Below, piece by piece: positions 49,520 through 58,783 of a stretch of 64,000 bases of DNA. The stretch is taken from the NCBI GenBank assembly GCA_001464475.1, contig LNDX01000014.1, forward strand, positions 1-64,000. Reading direction: 5' to 3'. The notes under the pieces are model-generated. The model made no database searches, had not been told where the DNA came from, and saw only the letters and a list, made by a program, of their open reading frames with translations. Within the stretch, counting starts at the first letter, position 1, and the number at the start of each line of letters is the position of its first letter. A program made the position numbers and the translations under genes. This DNA comes from Flavobacteriaceae bacterium Ga0077528 (lineage in GTDB: Bacteria > Bacteroidota > Bacteroidia > Flavobacteriales > Flavobacteriaceae).

Positions 49520-50722
49520 CTAACTAAAAATTTTTTCAATTGCGTTGTTTATTTCTATTAAATCGTCTTCAATGCTTTGATGATAACTTCTTCTTTGATA
49601 ATTGATTAGGCGAACTACATTTTCAATATCTTCAATGTTTTTACCTGTTTTTAAATGTAATTTTTTAATAAAATTCTCATCTAAAGTATTGGTTTCTATT
49701 AAGAATTCGTTTCTAACTCTTTCAAGAAAATATATTATTTTCTTATTAATAATATTTTGATGATCACCTTCTTGGTAATATAAATTTCCAATTGTTTTTG
49801 TAAAATCTACTGTTGTATTTTGTAATGGTTTTACTATTGGAACAATGCGTTGTTTTCGTTTTGCATTGAAAATCATGAAAAATACCATACCAATTAAAAA
49901 TAGATACCAAGCCCATTTTAAAGCAGGATTACTCAAAATAAATCGCATTGGAGATGAAGAAACAGATTCTCCATTGATGTTGTCAATTGCCCAAAATATC
50001 TTTCCTTTTGGAATATAGGAAACTATTTTTTCTAAATATTCTGAGTGGTTTTCCTTCAAGATGTGATAGTTTGTAAAAGCTGCTGGTTGAGTATGCAAAT
50101 AGAAAAAACCATTGCCATGTGGTACTTTTATAAAATTAGCATATTTATTATTACCTGATTCTTGATAACCTAAAATTGTTGTTGTAAGTGTGTCAATTTT
50201 GCCAAAATAGTATGAACCAGCGCCTATATCGAAATTGTATTTTTTGGTGTCAAGCTTTTTATTTGCTAATGAAAATTTGATTTCTTTATTAAAAATCATT
50301 TCATTATTTGTTTCAAATTTTAATGAATCCATTAGAATCTTTGAGAAACTTTTTGAACTTAAAAAAGCAGAATTTCCATGAGAAACAAAATATAATAATT
50401 CTTGAGTTGATTGATCGTCAATTAGAGAATATTCAGAAATGGAAAGAATAGTTCCTCTTTCGTTGTAATTATTTACAAGTGAATCATAATTATATAATGG
50501 TTCGAAATATTCATAAATTGTATTTGTAACTTTTTTTAGGGAATTTTTTTTAAGTAATGTTGGTGATTCTTTATCAAAAATGTATAAACCAAATGGAATT
50601 TTATCGTTTATAGAATAAGTAGGACGCCAATCAATTGGTCGAGGTCTATTAGCATCAACAAAGATTATTGCTATAAAAATTAGCACTAAAAAAACTATAT
50701 ATATTTTAATGGTTTTATTCAT
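49520..50722 (-). CDS. DUF4350 domain protein
   Basis: 400 aa. N-terminal signal-anchor helix (IYIVFLVLIFIAIIFVDANRP), a long periplasmic part whose start has DYRPTYS/DKIPFGLYIFD-like wording (WRPTYSINDKIPFGLYIF) and TPAAFTNYHIL-like turn, then a second TM (WAWYLFLIGMVFFMIF) near 290 and a cytoplasmic C-terminal helical tail. The arrangement matches the DUF4350 proteins of MoxR clusters. Function unknown. It abuts the DUF4129 gene with no gap (stop 50723 against start 50722). Confidence 0.85.
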   Translation of the reverse strand: MNKTIKIYIVFLVLIFIAIIFVDANRPRPIDWRPTYSINDKIPFGLYIFDKESPTLLKKNSLKKVTNTIYEYFEPLYNYDSLVNNYNERGTILSISEYSLIDDQSTQELLYFVSHGNSAFLSSKSFSKILMDSLKFETNNEMIFNKEIKFSLANKKLDTKKYNFDIGAGSYYFGKIDTLTTTILGYQESGNNKYANFIKVPHGNGFFYLHTQPAAFTNYHILKENHSEYLEKIVSYIPKGKIFWAIDNINGESVSSSPMRFILSNPALKWAWYLFLIGMVFFMIFNAKRKQRIVPIVKPLQNTTVDFTKTIGNLYYQEGDHQNIINKKIIYFLERVRNEFLIETNTLDENFIKKLHLKTGKNIEDIENVVRLINYQRRSYHQSIEDDLIEINNAIEKIFS

Positions 50723-51472
50723 TTATATAGATTTTAGTGTCTGTTCAAAAGATTTTTTTGCACTTTCAAAAGTGTTGTTATCCAAGTCGAATTCGCCATA
50801 CCAAATATAATTGTATAGGTAAGAAACATAACTAAAATCTTCTTTCAGTTTTTGGTTTTGAATCTCATAAAAATAATCGGTATTTGTTTTTTCAGGATTC
50901 CAATCAATAATTGATTTCTCTGACATTCGCTTTAAAATCCATAGATAATAGTAACGAATTGTTAATCGATTATCACCTGATTTTATGGTTTCTTTAATCA
51001 ATTTTTCAAAGTCAACAAGTTTTAAATTTCTTTCGATATCATCATCAGAAATTATTTTTTTTGTCGTTGATTTTCCAAATACCCATTGACCTTCTTTGTT
51101 TAAAATTGCTTTAACAATTAGATAAATTACAAACAGAATGATTAATGTTGAGACAATATTTATCGTAACATCAACAGCTTTACTTGAAACACCATCAGAA
51201 AGCCCAAAAAGATCTTTAAAAAAGTCTTTCATAGCTTCTAAAAATCTGTCCCAAGCGCCTTTTTCCGTAGCTTTTACTTCATATTGAAATTCACTTGACT
51301 TGTAGTTTTCTTTAAAATTTGGATTAAATTTTTGAGTTTCAATATCAGAATTGTCAATTATAATTTCCTTTTGATTATGCACAGAATTTCTTCCATTGGA
51401 AATTTCCAACGAGTCTTGTGCATTGATTGTAATGCAAAAAAATAAACTAACTATAAAAAATAATTTATTCAC
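50723..51472 (-). CDS. DUF4129-type membrane protein
   Basis: 249 aa from the GTG at 51472 (MNKLFFIVSLFFCITINAQ, signal peptide). A periplasmic section follows, then a TM helix near 105-130 (INIVSTLIILFVIYLIVKAIL), then a cytoplasmic tail. The tail contains RYYYLWILKRMSEKSIIDWNP and NQKLKEDFSYVSYLYNYIWYGEFD, the DUF4129 signature (Y-x-x-W...W-P...T). The GTG overlaps the previous gene's stop (GTGAATAA, 8 bp), so translation is coupled. It belongs to the MoxR set. Confidence 0.82.
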   Translation of the reverse strand: MNKLFFIVSLFFCITINAQDSLEISNGRNSVHNQKEIIIDNSDIETQKFNPNFKENYKSSEFQYEVKATEKGAWDRFLEAMKDFFKDLFGLSDGVSSKAVDVTINIVSTLIILFVIYLIVKAILNKEGQWVFGKSTTKKIISDDDIERNLKLVDFEKLIKETIKSGDNRLTIRYYYLWILKRMSEKSIIDWNPEKTNTDYFYEIQNQKLKEDFSYVSYLYNYIWYGEFDLDNNTFESAKKSFEQTLKSI

Positions 51473-52415
51473 TATCACTACCAATCATGTCTATTGAACT
51501 TTTTTCTGAAATGTTTTCGTCGTAATCTCTTTGGCTGTAATAAATTGTACCTTGATTGATTAGAATTAAATTATTTAAAATATAACTAACTATCATTGAT
51601 ACAACCATAATTATTGTCATCATAATTGACATGAATCCAAGACCATCAGCAGCTACATTTTGAGAATCATTTAATGTTGTATAAAAACTTGCCATTCCAA
51701 ATACATAAGGAATCATTGTGAAAATAGTATTAACAATTTGGATGATAATATAAATTATCAGTGTTGAAAAAACAATGGGCCAAAATTGTTGTCTTAAATC
51801 GCCAAATCCTGCAGAAATAGAACCAAAGAAGGTATCTTCCGAAGATAGGTAATGATAAAAACTTAGATGAATCCAAGACATAATCATAGGAATTGTTATC
51901 AATAATAAGGGAAATCCAATTAATATGACACACAATAATATATTGATAAACATAACAATCATTATAATTGGAAAAATAATAAAAATTGAACCAATTGTAA
52001 ATTTAAAAAGTTTAAAAGCACTCTTTTTTAATTCGGCTATAATATCTGAAGTTTCAAAATTTGCTCCTTTTTTATCATCGTATAATTTTAAATATAAAAC
52101 TGGAAATGCAAATTGAAGTAATGACAAGAAATAGAAAAAAAACAGACCAAATATAACAATGACTGCAATCGTTCCAGCATTATTTTGAAACAAATCTTGA
52201 AACATACTGTTGTTTTGAACGCCTCCACTTATATTTGAAAATATAAATTCAAAATATACTTTAAATAAAAAGTACATCAAAACTGCTGCAGCTAATAAAA
52301 AGAAACCATTAATCGCAAAATAGTTTTTGAAATAGTGCTTTCCTGTGATTTTAAAAAACTGAAAAGTATCGTTTATATAATCGCTAAATTCTCTTTTTTT
52401 ATAAAGTTGAAACAT
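51465..52415 (-). CDS. Polytopic membrane protein of the MoxR cluster
   Basis: 316 aa. About six hydrophobic segments: near residues 35-55, 85-115, 145-165, 170-195, 220-250 and 265-295. The N-terminus (MFQLYKKREFSDYINDTFQF) matches the conserved start of a Bacteroidetes family of unnamed membrane proteins placed between DUF4129 and SpoIIM genes. I do not know a function. It overlaps both neighbours (17 bp with SpoIIM-like gene, 8 bp with DUF4129). Confidence 0.8.
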   Translation of the reverse strand: MFQLYKKREFSDYINDTFQFFKITGKHYFKNYFAINGFFLLAAAVLMYFLFKVYFEFIFSNISGGVQNNSMFQDLFQNNAGTIAVIVIFGLFFFYFLSLLQFAFPVLYLKLYDDKKGANFETSDIIAELKKSAFKLFKFTIGSIFIIFPIIMIVMFINILLCVILIGFPLLLITIPMIMSWIHLSFYHYLSSEDTFFGSISAGFGDLRQQFWPIVFSTLIIYIIIQIVNTIFTMIPYVFGMASFYTTLNDSQNVAADGLGFMSIMMTIIMVVSMIVSYILNNLILINQGTIYYSQRDYDENISEKSSIDMIGSDSE

Positions 52416-53376
52416 TTTTATTGATTTTTTTATGAATAATGTATGGATAGATTAAATAGTAAAAAGAAATAATTGACAAAGTTGAAATAATAATTCCAAC
52501 GCTTAGCCAAATAGGCATATCAATAGAATATCTTGTAATGAAACCTTCTAAAAAACCTGCAGCTATAAAGAAAGGATAGGAACTTAAATATATTTTTAAA
52601 CTATTTTTTACGCCAATTTTTAATGAATTTACTCTTGAATATGTTTTAGGAAATAGGATGGAAGCACCAAGAATAAAACCTGCTGCAGCATGAACTACAA
52701 TTGCAAATATTTCGAATGCTCCATGAATCCAAATTCCTCTAACACTTTCCCAAAAAACACCTTGTTCATAAAAGAAGTATTGAAAAGAACCAACCATTAT
52801 TCCGGTGTTTAGCAAACGATATAATGTTCCTATTCCAAGAAAAAATCCTTCCAAGTAGCACAAAGTTCCAAAATAGAGATTGTTTACCGTTATTCCGATA
52901 AAGCTTCCCCAATTACTTCCTGATTTATATATGGCTACTGGATTTCCATCTTTTATATTTTCTAAAGTCTCATTAACATAACCATCGCCAAGAATTAATC
53001 GTACAAATTCTGCGTCATATTTTGCTGACACAGCACCAATTGCAAAAAAGCAAAAAAACAATACAAAAGCATAGAGTAAATATCTTTTGTATTCATAAAC
53101 AATGAGTGGTACTTCAGTAAAAAAAAACTCTAAAATTCTATTTTTTTCTACTCTTTTAGTCTTGTAAATCTTTTGATATATTTGTGAAGCTAGATAATTT
53201 AAATACTTAACTGTCTTGCTTTTAGGATAATAGGTTTGAGCATAGGATAAATCATTAACTAAATGAATGTACAAACTTGCCATTTCATCAGGATTTTTTT
53301 TAGATTTACCAAAAATTGCTAGCTCAAAATCGAGCCATTTTTCTTTGTTTTGTTTTATGAATGCTATTTCTCTCAT
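52399..53376 (-). CDS. Stage II sporulation protein M-like membrane protein
   Basis: 325 aa. N-terminal cytoplasmic helices (MREIAFIKQNKEKWLDFELAI), then about five TM segments between 105 and 320. GTLCYLEGFFLGIGTLYRLLNTG and IWIHGAFEIFAIVVHAAAGFIL carry the SpoIIM-family GxxxG and H-x-x-x-E pattern (PF01944). In sporulators SpoIIM is part of the engulfment peptidoglycan hydrolase complex; in Bacteroidetes its job is unknown. First gene of the minus-strand cluster; divergent from RDD with 23 bp between starts. Confidence 0.88.
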   Translation of the reverse strand: MREIAFIKQNKEKWLDFELAIFGKSKKNPDEMASLYIHLVNDLSYAQTYYPKSKTVKYLNYLASQIYQKIYKTKRVEKNRILEFFFTEVPLIVYEYKRYLLYAFVLFFCFFAIGAVSAKYDAEFVRLILGDGYVNETLENIKDGNPVAIYKSGSNWGSFIGITVNNLYFGTLCYLEGFFLGIGTLYRLLNTGIMVGSFQYFFYEQGVFWESVRGIWIHGAFEIFAIVVHAAAGFILGASILFPKTYSRVNSLKIGVKNSLKIYLSSYPFFIAAGFLEGFITRYSIDMPIWLSVGIIISTLSIISFYYLIYPYIIHKKINKNVSTL

Positions 53377-53399
53377 CGAACGCTAAAATATTAAAAAAT

Positions 53400-54143
53400 A
53401 TGTCAGAATTAACAATAAATACCACACAAAATGTAAAAATTAATTTTCAAGCTGCTTCTGTAGGTGAAAGAATATTGGCCTATTTTGTTGATTTACTGAT
53501 AAAAGGATCTTATTTAGTAGTAATTGGATATTTCGTTTTTAACAAAATGGGATTGGGTGATGCTATATCAAAAATGGATCAATGGTCAGCAATTGCCATA
53601 GTGGTTTTATTTTTATTTCCCTATATGTTTTATTCTTTAGTTTTAGAAAGTATTCTTGAAGGTCAAACTATTGGAAAACGGCTAATTAGAATTAAAGTTG
53701 TAAAAATTGATGGTTATCAAGCTTCGTTTCCTGACTATTTATTGAGATGGCTTTTTAGAATTATTGATATTAGTATAAGTTCTGGAATTATAGCTGTAGT
53801 TTCAACTATTATTAATGAAAAAAATCAGCGTTTAGGAGATGTTTCTGCTGGAACTGCGGTGATAACTTTAAAAAATAAATTCACTATTAATAGTACGATT
53901 TTAGAAGATATTGGCGAAGCTTATGTTCCTGTTTATCCTTTAGTTATAAAACTTTCCGATAATGATGTTAGAATTATTAAAGAAACTTTGAATACTGCAA
54001 TTGCTAAAAGTGATTTTGAAATGATTTCTAAGTTAAAAGACAAAGTTGAAAAGGTTACTGGAATTAAAAATCAATCGGGTAAAAGTGAGGATTTTTTGAA
54101 AACTGTAATTAAAGATTATAATTTTTATACCCAAAATATGTAA
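53400..54143 (+). CDS. RDD family membrane protein
   Basis: 247 aa from the ATG at 53400. Three TM segments carry the RDD pattern: GERILAYFVDLLIKGSYLV (R-D) near residue 22, LVLESILEGQTIGKRLIRIK near 85-105, and YLLRWLFRIIDISI near 125, then QRLGDVSAGTAVI. About 90 soluble residues follow. RDD proteins are small transporters or channels of unknown substrate; here the gene sits at the head of the MoxR cluster and is probably part of the same complex. The two start codons of the divergent pair are 23 bp apart, so promoters must lie in coding DNA. Confidence 0.87.
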   Translation: MSELTINTTQNVKINFQAASVGERILAYFVDLLIKGSYLVVIGYFVFNKMGLGDAISKMDQWSAIAIVVLFLFPYMFYSLVLESILEGQTIGKRLIRIKVVKIDGYQASFPDYLLRWLFRIIDISISSGIIAVVSTIINEKNQRLGDVSAGTAVITLKNKFTINSTILEDIGEAYVPVYPLVIKLSDNDVRIIKETLNTAIAKSDFEMISKLKDKVEKVTGIKNQSGKSEDFLKTVIKDYNFYTQNM

Positions 54144-54153
54144 TTTACATTAT

Positions 54154-55968
54154 CTATTTAGTAAAATACAACCATCCCACAAAAGGTTTTGGGTAATCAG
54201 CATCATTTAAGTTTAAAATATAGAAATAAGTTCCTTTTAAAGCTAATGAGGAACTTATGGTTTGTCCAAAAGTGATTTCGCCATCCCAATCTTCTGATTG
54301 ATTATTTCCTTTCCAAATTAATCTTCCCCAACGATTGTAGATTTCTAATTCAAAATTCACAAAAATATTCCTTAATCCTTCAATAAAAAACGTGTCGTTA
54401 AAACCATCGTTATTGGAAGTAACATAATTGTAAATAATTGGAGGACAGTTTTTTGTAGTTAAATCAAATGAGGTAATTGAGAAACAATGGTCATTTTCAA
54501 TTCGTACAAAGATTTTCTTTGGTGTTGAAGTTGAAACATAATTTGAAGTATTTGCTAATGCATTAACATTGGCTATGGCATCCGCTTCTGTTTCGTAAAA
54601 TCCAATAAAAGTATCAGTTGAATTGGTTAGAACTTGATTGGCATAATTTGAAAAATTGAAAGTGCCGGCAGTAAATCCTTCGTTACAAGATATTAAAGGC
54701 TCAAGAAGGTTAAAATTTGGTGGCAACCAACTAGAAATTGTTTGCGAAAAAGTATTGTTGTTTTCAATAATTTCGGTTACTATTCCGGTGCCAGTTCCGT
54801 TGTCATCAACTACGAAAGTTATGGTAAAATCTGTTGGAATTGTATTTGGTATTGTGATGGTTATTTGTCCGTTTTCACTTCCGTCTATTGGAATGCTATT
54901 TTGTGTTTGCGTTTGCCCAACTAGTATTCCATTTGCATAAATTGCAATAGGTGTTGCTGCTGGTAACGGATTTGTGCAATTAAGATTTGAAACTATATAA
55001 TCTATAGTGTAAATATTCGAGCTACAAGATTGATTAATTGAGTCTAAAGCAATCGTCGCGTCTGGTAATTGACTATTAAGTTTTGTAACTACAACGTTTA
55101 TCAAAACCACATCTTGTCCCGATGTAAGTTGAATTAGTGCAGAGGAATCACCAATATTTATGTTATTTTGAATGTTGTAAATATCCAAATCCATATTGTA
55201 AAGGGTAGTACTTCCTGTGATACTGTTGGTGCTATTGAAGGCATTATTCGCAGGATTTAATGGCGGATTACTGAGTGTATTTCCGTTAATTCTGAGGGTT
55301 TCATTTACTGCTAAAACATTATCACCTTCCCAAGCTATAAAGCCAATTTGAGCATTGTTATTATCAATTACATTCAGACTATTCAAAGTAATATTCAAAG
55401 CATTTGGAATACTCTGTAAACCATCATAAATATTAATTTGATTCAAAGGCAAACTATTTTCCTTGTAAACAATAACTATCGCCCAACCAGCAAAATTGGT
55501 TCTGTTATTGCAATATCCTTGTTCGTTTATAAGCGTTTGTGAAATATCTAAATCTGAAAGTGTATAAGTTCCGTTTCCGGTTGCAATAACTTGACTTGTA
55601 ATATCTTTAAAAGCGCTAAAATAGGGAAGGCCTGAACTCATTGATATATTAGAAAAAAGTCGTTGAGCTGTGATGTCAACTGCATTTAATTTCACATTAA
55701 AATCGCCAGTTCCTGATCCTGCCCAATACAAATAAGCACTTTCTATTATCTGATTGGAATTTAAATTTAAAGAAGCATCTGATGAAGTTAAAAGCAAATT
55801 TTCACATCCGAAAGTGATGTTATTTTCACCTAAGTTCATGGTATTTCCAATAAAAGTGAAATCGAAGCGTCCGTTAAATTGATTATATAAAGTTACGTTT
55901 TGCCCAAAACAGTTGCAAAAAGAAAGTAATAGTATACTAAAAGCAAGATAATGAAGTTTTAGATTCAC
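54154..55968 (-). CDS. Secreted protein with T9SS type B sorting domain
   Basis: 604 aa, GTG start at 55968. Signal peptide LHYLAFSILLLSFCNCFGQ. Residues 70-290 form a beta-rich domain typical of flavobacterial surface proteins (ESAYLYWAGSGTGDF, GFIAWEGDN). Ig-like repeats fill 290-515. The last 85 residues are a type B C-terminal domain for the type IX secretion system: NYVTSNNDGFNDTFFIEGL, FELEIYNRWGRLIWKG, GTYFYILNLN, GWLYFTK. It is therefore exported across the outer membrane and attached or released there. Function unknown. It converges with RDD and is divergent from the FemAB-like gene. Confidence 0.9.
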   Translation of the reverse strand: MNLKLHYLAFSILLLSFCNCFGQNVTLYNQFNGRFDFTFIGNTMNLGENNITFGCENLLLTSSDASLNLNSNQIIESAYLYWAGSGTGDFNVKLNAVDITAQRLFSNISMSSGLPYFSAFKDITSQVIATGNGTYTLSDLDISQTLINEQGYCNNRTNFAGWAIVIVYKENSLPLNQINIYDGLQSIPNALNITLNSLNVIDNNNAQIGFIAWEGDNVLAVNETLRINGNTLSNPPLNPANNAFNSTNSITGSTTLYNMDLDIYNIQNNINIGDSSALIQLTSGQDVVLINVVVTKLNSQLPDATIALDSINQSCSSNIYTIDYIVSNLNCTNPLPAATPIAIYANGILVGQTQTQNSIPIDGSENGQITITIPNTIPTDFTITFVVDDNGTGTGIVTEIIENNNTFSQTISSWLPPNFNLLEPLISCNEGFTAGTFNFSNYANQVLTNSTDTFIGFYETEADAIANVNALANTSNYVSTSTPKKIFVRIENDHCFSITSFDLTTKNCPPIIYNYVTSNNDGFNDTFFIEGLRNIFVNFELEIYNRWGRLIWKGNNQSEDWDGEITFGQTISSSLALKGTYFYILNLNDADYPKPFVGWLYFTK

Positions 55969-56083
55969 AAAATTATAGCAATTATGATATCTAAATTAGT
56001 CAATTATTTTTAATTATGACTATTTTTGAAATTCGTTTTAATATTAAATAATTGTGTAATTTTCCAAAGTTTTAATTTTAGTT

Positions 56084-57049
56084 GTGAAACACTACCAAAT
56101 TCGATTATATAATTCAACAGATTTTGACCAATGGAATACTTTTATAAGTGTTGCCAAGAATGCTACTTTTCTATTCAATAGAAACTTCATGGAATATCAT
56201 TCAGATCGATTTCAGGATTATTCATTGATGGTTTTTGATGAAGATAAATTGGTTGCAGTTTTGCCAGCCAATAAGAATGAAAATACAGTTTATTCGCATC
56301 AAGGTTTAACTTATGGAGGATTGGTTTTAAATTCTAAAGCTAAATTAAGTTCTGTTATTTCAATTTTCAAAGGTGTTTTACAGTTTTTAAATGAAAATTC
56401 GATTGAGAAATTGGTTTTAAAAACAATCCCAAATTTCTATTTAGATTATTTTTCAGATGAATTAGAATATTGTTTGTTTATAACTCAAGCACAATTAAAT
56501 AGGAGAGATTCACTTTCTGTAATCGATTTGACTAAGCCTTATTCTATTACAAAAACCAGAAAAGAAAGTATTCGTAGAGGTAAAAAAAATAGTTTAATTA
56601 TAAAAGAAGAACTGAATTTTGAGTTGTTTTGGAACGAAATTTTGATTCCAAATTTAGATAAAAAACATCAGGTAAAACCAGTTCATTCGGTTGAAGAAAT
56701 TGCCTTATTGCAAAAACGTTTTCCAAATTTTAACGTCTATGACAAAGATAAAATTGTAGCAGGAACAACTGTTTTTTGTACTGATAAAGTTGCGCATCCA
56801 CAGTATGTTTCTGGAAATTCAGATAAGAATGAATTGGGAAGTTTAGATTATTTATACCATCATTTAATTACAGAAGTTTATAAAGACAAGCATTTTTTTG
56901 ATTTTAATAATTCCAATGAAGAGCAAGGAACAAAAATAAATGAAGGCTTGTTGTTTTGGAAAGAAAGTTTTGGCGCCAAAACAGTAATTCAAAATTTTTA
57001 TGAAGTTCAAACAAAGAATTATTTTAACCTTAATGACGTATTAATTTAA
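56084..57049 (+). CDS. FemAB/GNAT-like acyltransferase in polysaccharide locus
   Basis: 321 aa with GTG start at 56084. It looks like a two-GNAT-domain FemAB-like fold: N-terminal AKNATFLFNRNFMEYHSDRFQDYSL near 25-48 and C-terminal FPNFNVYDKDKIVAGTTVFCTDK near 225-245, HPQYVSGNSDKNELGSLDYLYHHLI near 250-275 and FFDFNNSNEEQGTKINEGLLFWKESFGA, the F-D-F-G-x-S-like acyl acceptor region. Such proteins N-acylate amino sugars (for example with FdtC/WbbJ-like genes). Together with the DegT aminotransferase downstream, N-acylation of a sugar amine is plausible. The nucleotidyltransferase gene lies between. Confidence 0.7.
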   Translation: MKHYQIRLYNSTDFDQWNTFISVAKNATFLFNRNFMEYHSDRFQDYSLMVFDEDKLVAVLPANKNENTVYSHQGLTYGGLVLNSKAKLSSVISIFKGVLQFLNENSIEKLVLKTIPNFYLDYFSDELEYCLFITQAQLNRRDSLSVIDLTKPYSITKTRKESIRRGKKNSLIIKEELNFELFWNEILIPNLDKKHQVKPVHSVEEIALLQKRFPNFNVYDKDKIVAGTTVFCTDKVAHPQYVSGNSDKNELGSLDYLYHHLITEVYKDKHFFDFNNSNEEQGTKINEGLLFWKESFGAKTVIQNFYEVQTKNYFNLNDVLI

Positions 57050-57100
57050 AATTGTCAATTTGAAATATGGCAATGCAAATAAATTTTTAATAAAAAACAA

Positions 57101-57235
57101 TTGGAAGATTTTTTGAATCTTTCAAAACAAGAACGTATTTATTTTTTTTATCAAATGATTTTAAAAAGTAAAAGTTTGCCACAAAAAAAGATATCTAAAG
57201 AGACTAATTTTTGTATTGAGATTAACTGTAAATGA
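57101..57235 (+). CDS. 44-codon ORF overlapping the nucleotidyltransferase
   Basis: TTG start at 57101, stop TGA at 57233, overlapping the next ATG (57232) by 4 bp (ATGA). The peptide contains DFLNLSKQERIYFFYQMILK then a Lys/Ser-rich end. No in-frame ATG exists, and a stop (TAA 57080) closes the frame upstream. It may be a small antitoxin-like partner or the relic of a longer gene. Coding status is not secure. Confidence 0.35.
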   Translation: MEDFLNLSKQERIYFFYQMILKSKSLPQKKISKETNFCIEINCK

Positions 57236-57711
57236 GAAAAATTTGGGAAAATAATATAGATCAATTTATTACACTTGCCAATAAATTTAAAGTTAAATTA
57301 CTTATGGTTGGTGGAGCTGCAGTTAATTTTCATGGCTATCAAAGACATTCAGCCGATGTTGATTTTTGGATTGATGCAACTGAAGATAATTTTAAAAAAT
57401 TAATTTCTGTTTTCAATGAAATGGGATATGAAATTGATGATTTTCCAGATTTAGTAAAAAATAAAGAACAAAATATTTCAATAAAATTTTCACCAGTTGA
57501 TTTGAATTTAGAATTAATAACGAATTTTTCAGTTAATAAATCATTTGACGAAGCATTGGCGGCATCGGAAGTTGTGATTGTGAATGACAATGAGTTTTTA
57601 AGATACAATGTTTTATCACTCGAAGATTTAATAACTAGTAAGGTTAAAGCCAATAGATTAAAAGATTTGTTAGATATTCAACAACTTAGAGAAATTAATA
57701 AAAATGATTAA
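57232..57711 (+). CDS. AbiEii/MNT-type nucleotidyltransferase
   Basis: 159 aa. Nucleotidyltransferase-fold motif [27 protein letters not shown] near residues 22-48: the GG...H.....D.D.W pattern of AbiEii and minimal nucleotidyltransferases (D-x-D metal pair). [19 protein letters not shown] near 135 is the usual C-terminal helix. Known members are toxins of type IV-like AbiE systems or MNT antitoxins of HEPN-MNT systems. Here no full HEPN or AbiEi partner is present, only a 44-codon ORF. It overlaps the DegT gene start by 8 bp, so it is inserted in the polysaccharide operon. Confidence 0.75.
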   Translation: MRKIWENNIDQFITLANKFKVKLLMVGGAAVNFHGYQRHSADVDFWIDATEDNFKKLISVFNEMGYEIDDFPDLVKNKEQNISIKFSPVDLNLELITNFSVNKSFDEALAASEVVIVNDNEFLRYNVLSLEDLITSKVKANRLKDLLDIQQLREINKND

Positions 57712-58783
57712 ATTTCTCGATTTACAGCAACTAAATTTAGGCTATCAAGAACAATTTCAAGAAAAAATGAAATTAGTTTTAGATAAAGGGTGGTTTATTT
57801 TGGGTGACGAAGTAAAATCATTCGAAACTAATTTTGCCAATTATTGTGGTTCAAAACATTGTATTGGAGTCGGCAATGGTTTGGATGCTTTGGTATTGAT
57901 TTTTAAGACTTACATTCAACTTGGAAAGTTACAAAAAGGTGATGAAGTTATCGTTCCAGCAAATACTTATATTGCTAGTATTTTAGCTATTTTACAAGCA
58001 GATTTAGTGCCAGTTTTAGTGGAGCCAAAATTGGAAACTTACAATATCAATCCAGATTTAATTGAAGAAAAAATCACATCTAAGACCAAAGCAATTTTGT
58101 TAGTTCATTTGTATGGTCAATTGTGTGAAATGGATGAAATTATTGCTATTGGTTATAAACATGACTTGCTCATTATTGAAGATGCTGCACAGGCTCATGG
58201 TTTAATTTTTAAAGGAAGTCATACAAGAGCTTTTAGTTTTTATCCAGGTAAAAATCTTGGTGCACTTGGCGATGGTGGTGCTATTACAACCAATGATGAT
58301 GAATTAGCTAGAGTTCTATTTTCATTGCGAAATTATGGTTCTGAAAAAAAATATCACAATGAATTTGTTGGGATAAATTCAAGATTAGACGAACTTCAAG
58401 CGGCTTTTTTAAATGTAAAATTGCCAAATTTAGACGCAGATAACGATAAAAGAAGAAGTATTGCCAAACGTTATTTGTCTGAAATTAAAAGCGATAAAAT
58501 AGTTTTGCCAACTTGGGATTTTTCTAATAATCATGTATTTCATTTGTTTGTTGTTCGAACTGAAAATCGTCAAAATTTACAAGATTATTTACTAAAAAAT
58601 GGAATTGAAACGGTAATTCATTATCCAATTCCGCCACACAAGCAAAAGGCTTTTCCTGAGTGGAATAATTTATCATTTCCAATAACTGAAAAGATTCATG
58701 ATGAAGTGTTGAGTTTACCAATAAGTCCAATTATGACTGATGATGAAGTTAGTATCGTTATTTCAATTTTAAATAAATACTAA
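57704..58783 (+). CDS. DegT/DnrJ/EryC1 sugar aminotransferase
   Basis: 359 aa fold-type I PLP enzyme that aminates a keto-sugar nucleotide. [16 protein letters not shown] near 57, the DxAxAxG region [13 protein letters not shown] near 160-172, PLP lysine in [17 protein letters not shown] near 182 and [26 protein letters not shown] near 215-240 match the FdtB/QdtB (3-amino-sugar) group. End [12 protein letters not shown] is typical of the group. It makes dTDP-3-amino-3,6-dideoxy sugar or similar, which the FemAB-like protein might then acylate. Next gene wzx begins right after its stop. Confidence 0.92.
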   Translation: MIKFLDLQQLNLGYQEQFQEKMKLVLDKGWFILGDEVKSFETNFANYCGSKHCIGVGNGLDALVLIFKTYIQLGKLQKGDEVIVPANTYIASILAILQADLVPVLVEPKLETYNINPDLIEEKITSKTKAILLVHLYGQLCEMDEIIAIGYKHDLLIIEDAAQAHGLIFKGSHTRAFSFYPGKNLGALGDGGAITTNDDELARVLFSLRNYGSEKKYHNEFVGINSRLDELQAAFLNVKLPNLDADNDKRRSIAKRYLSEIKSDKIVLPTWDFSNNHVFHLFVVRTENRQNLQDYLLKNGIETVIHYPIPPHKQKAFPEWNNLSFPITEKIHDEVLSLPISPIMTDDEVSIVISILNKY

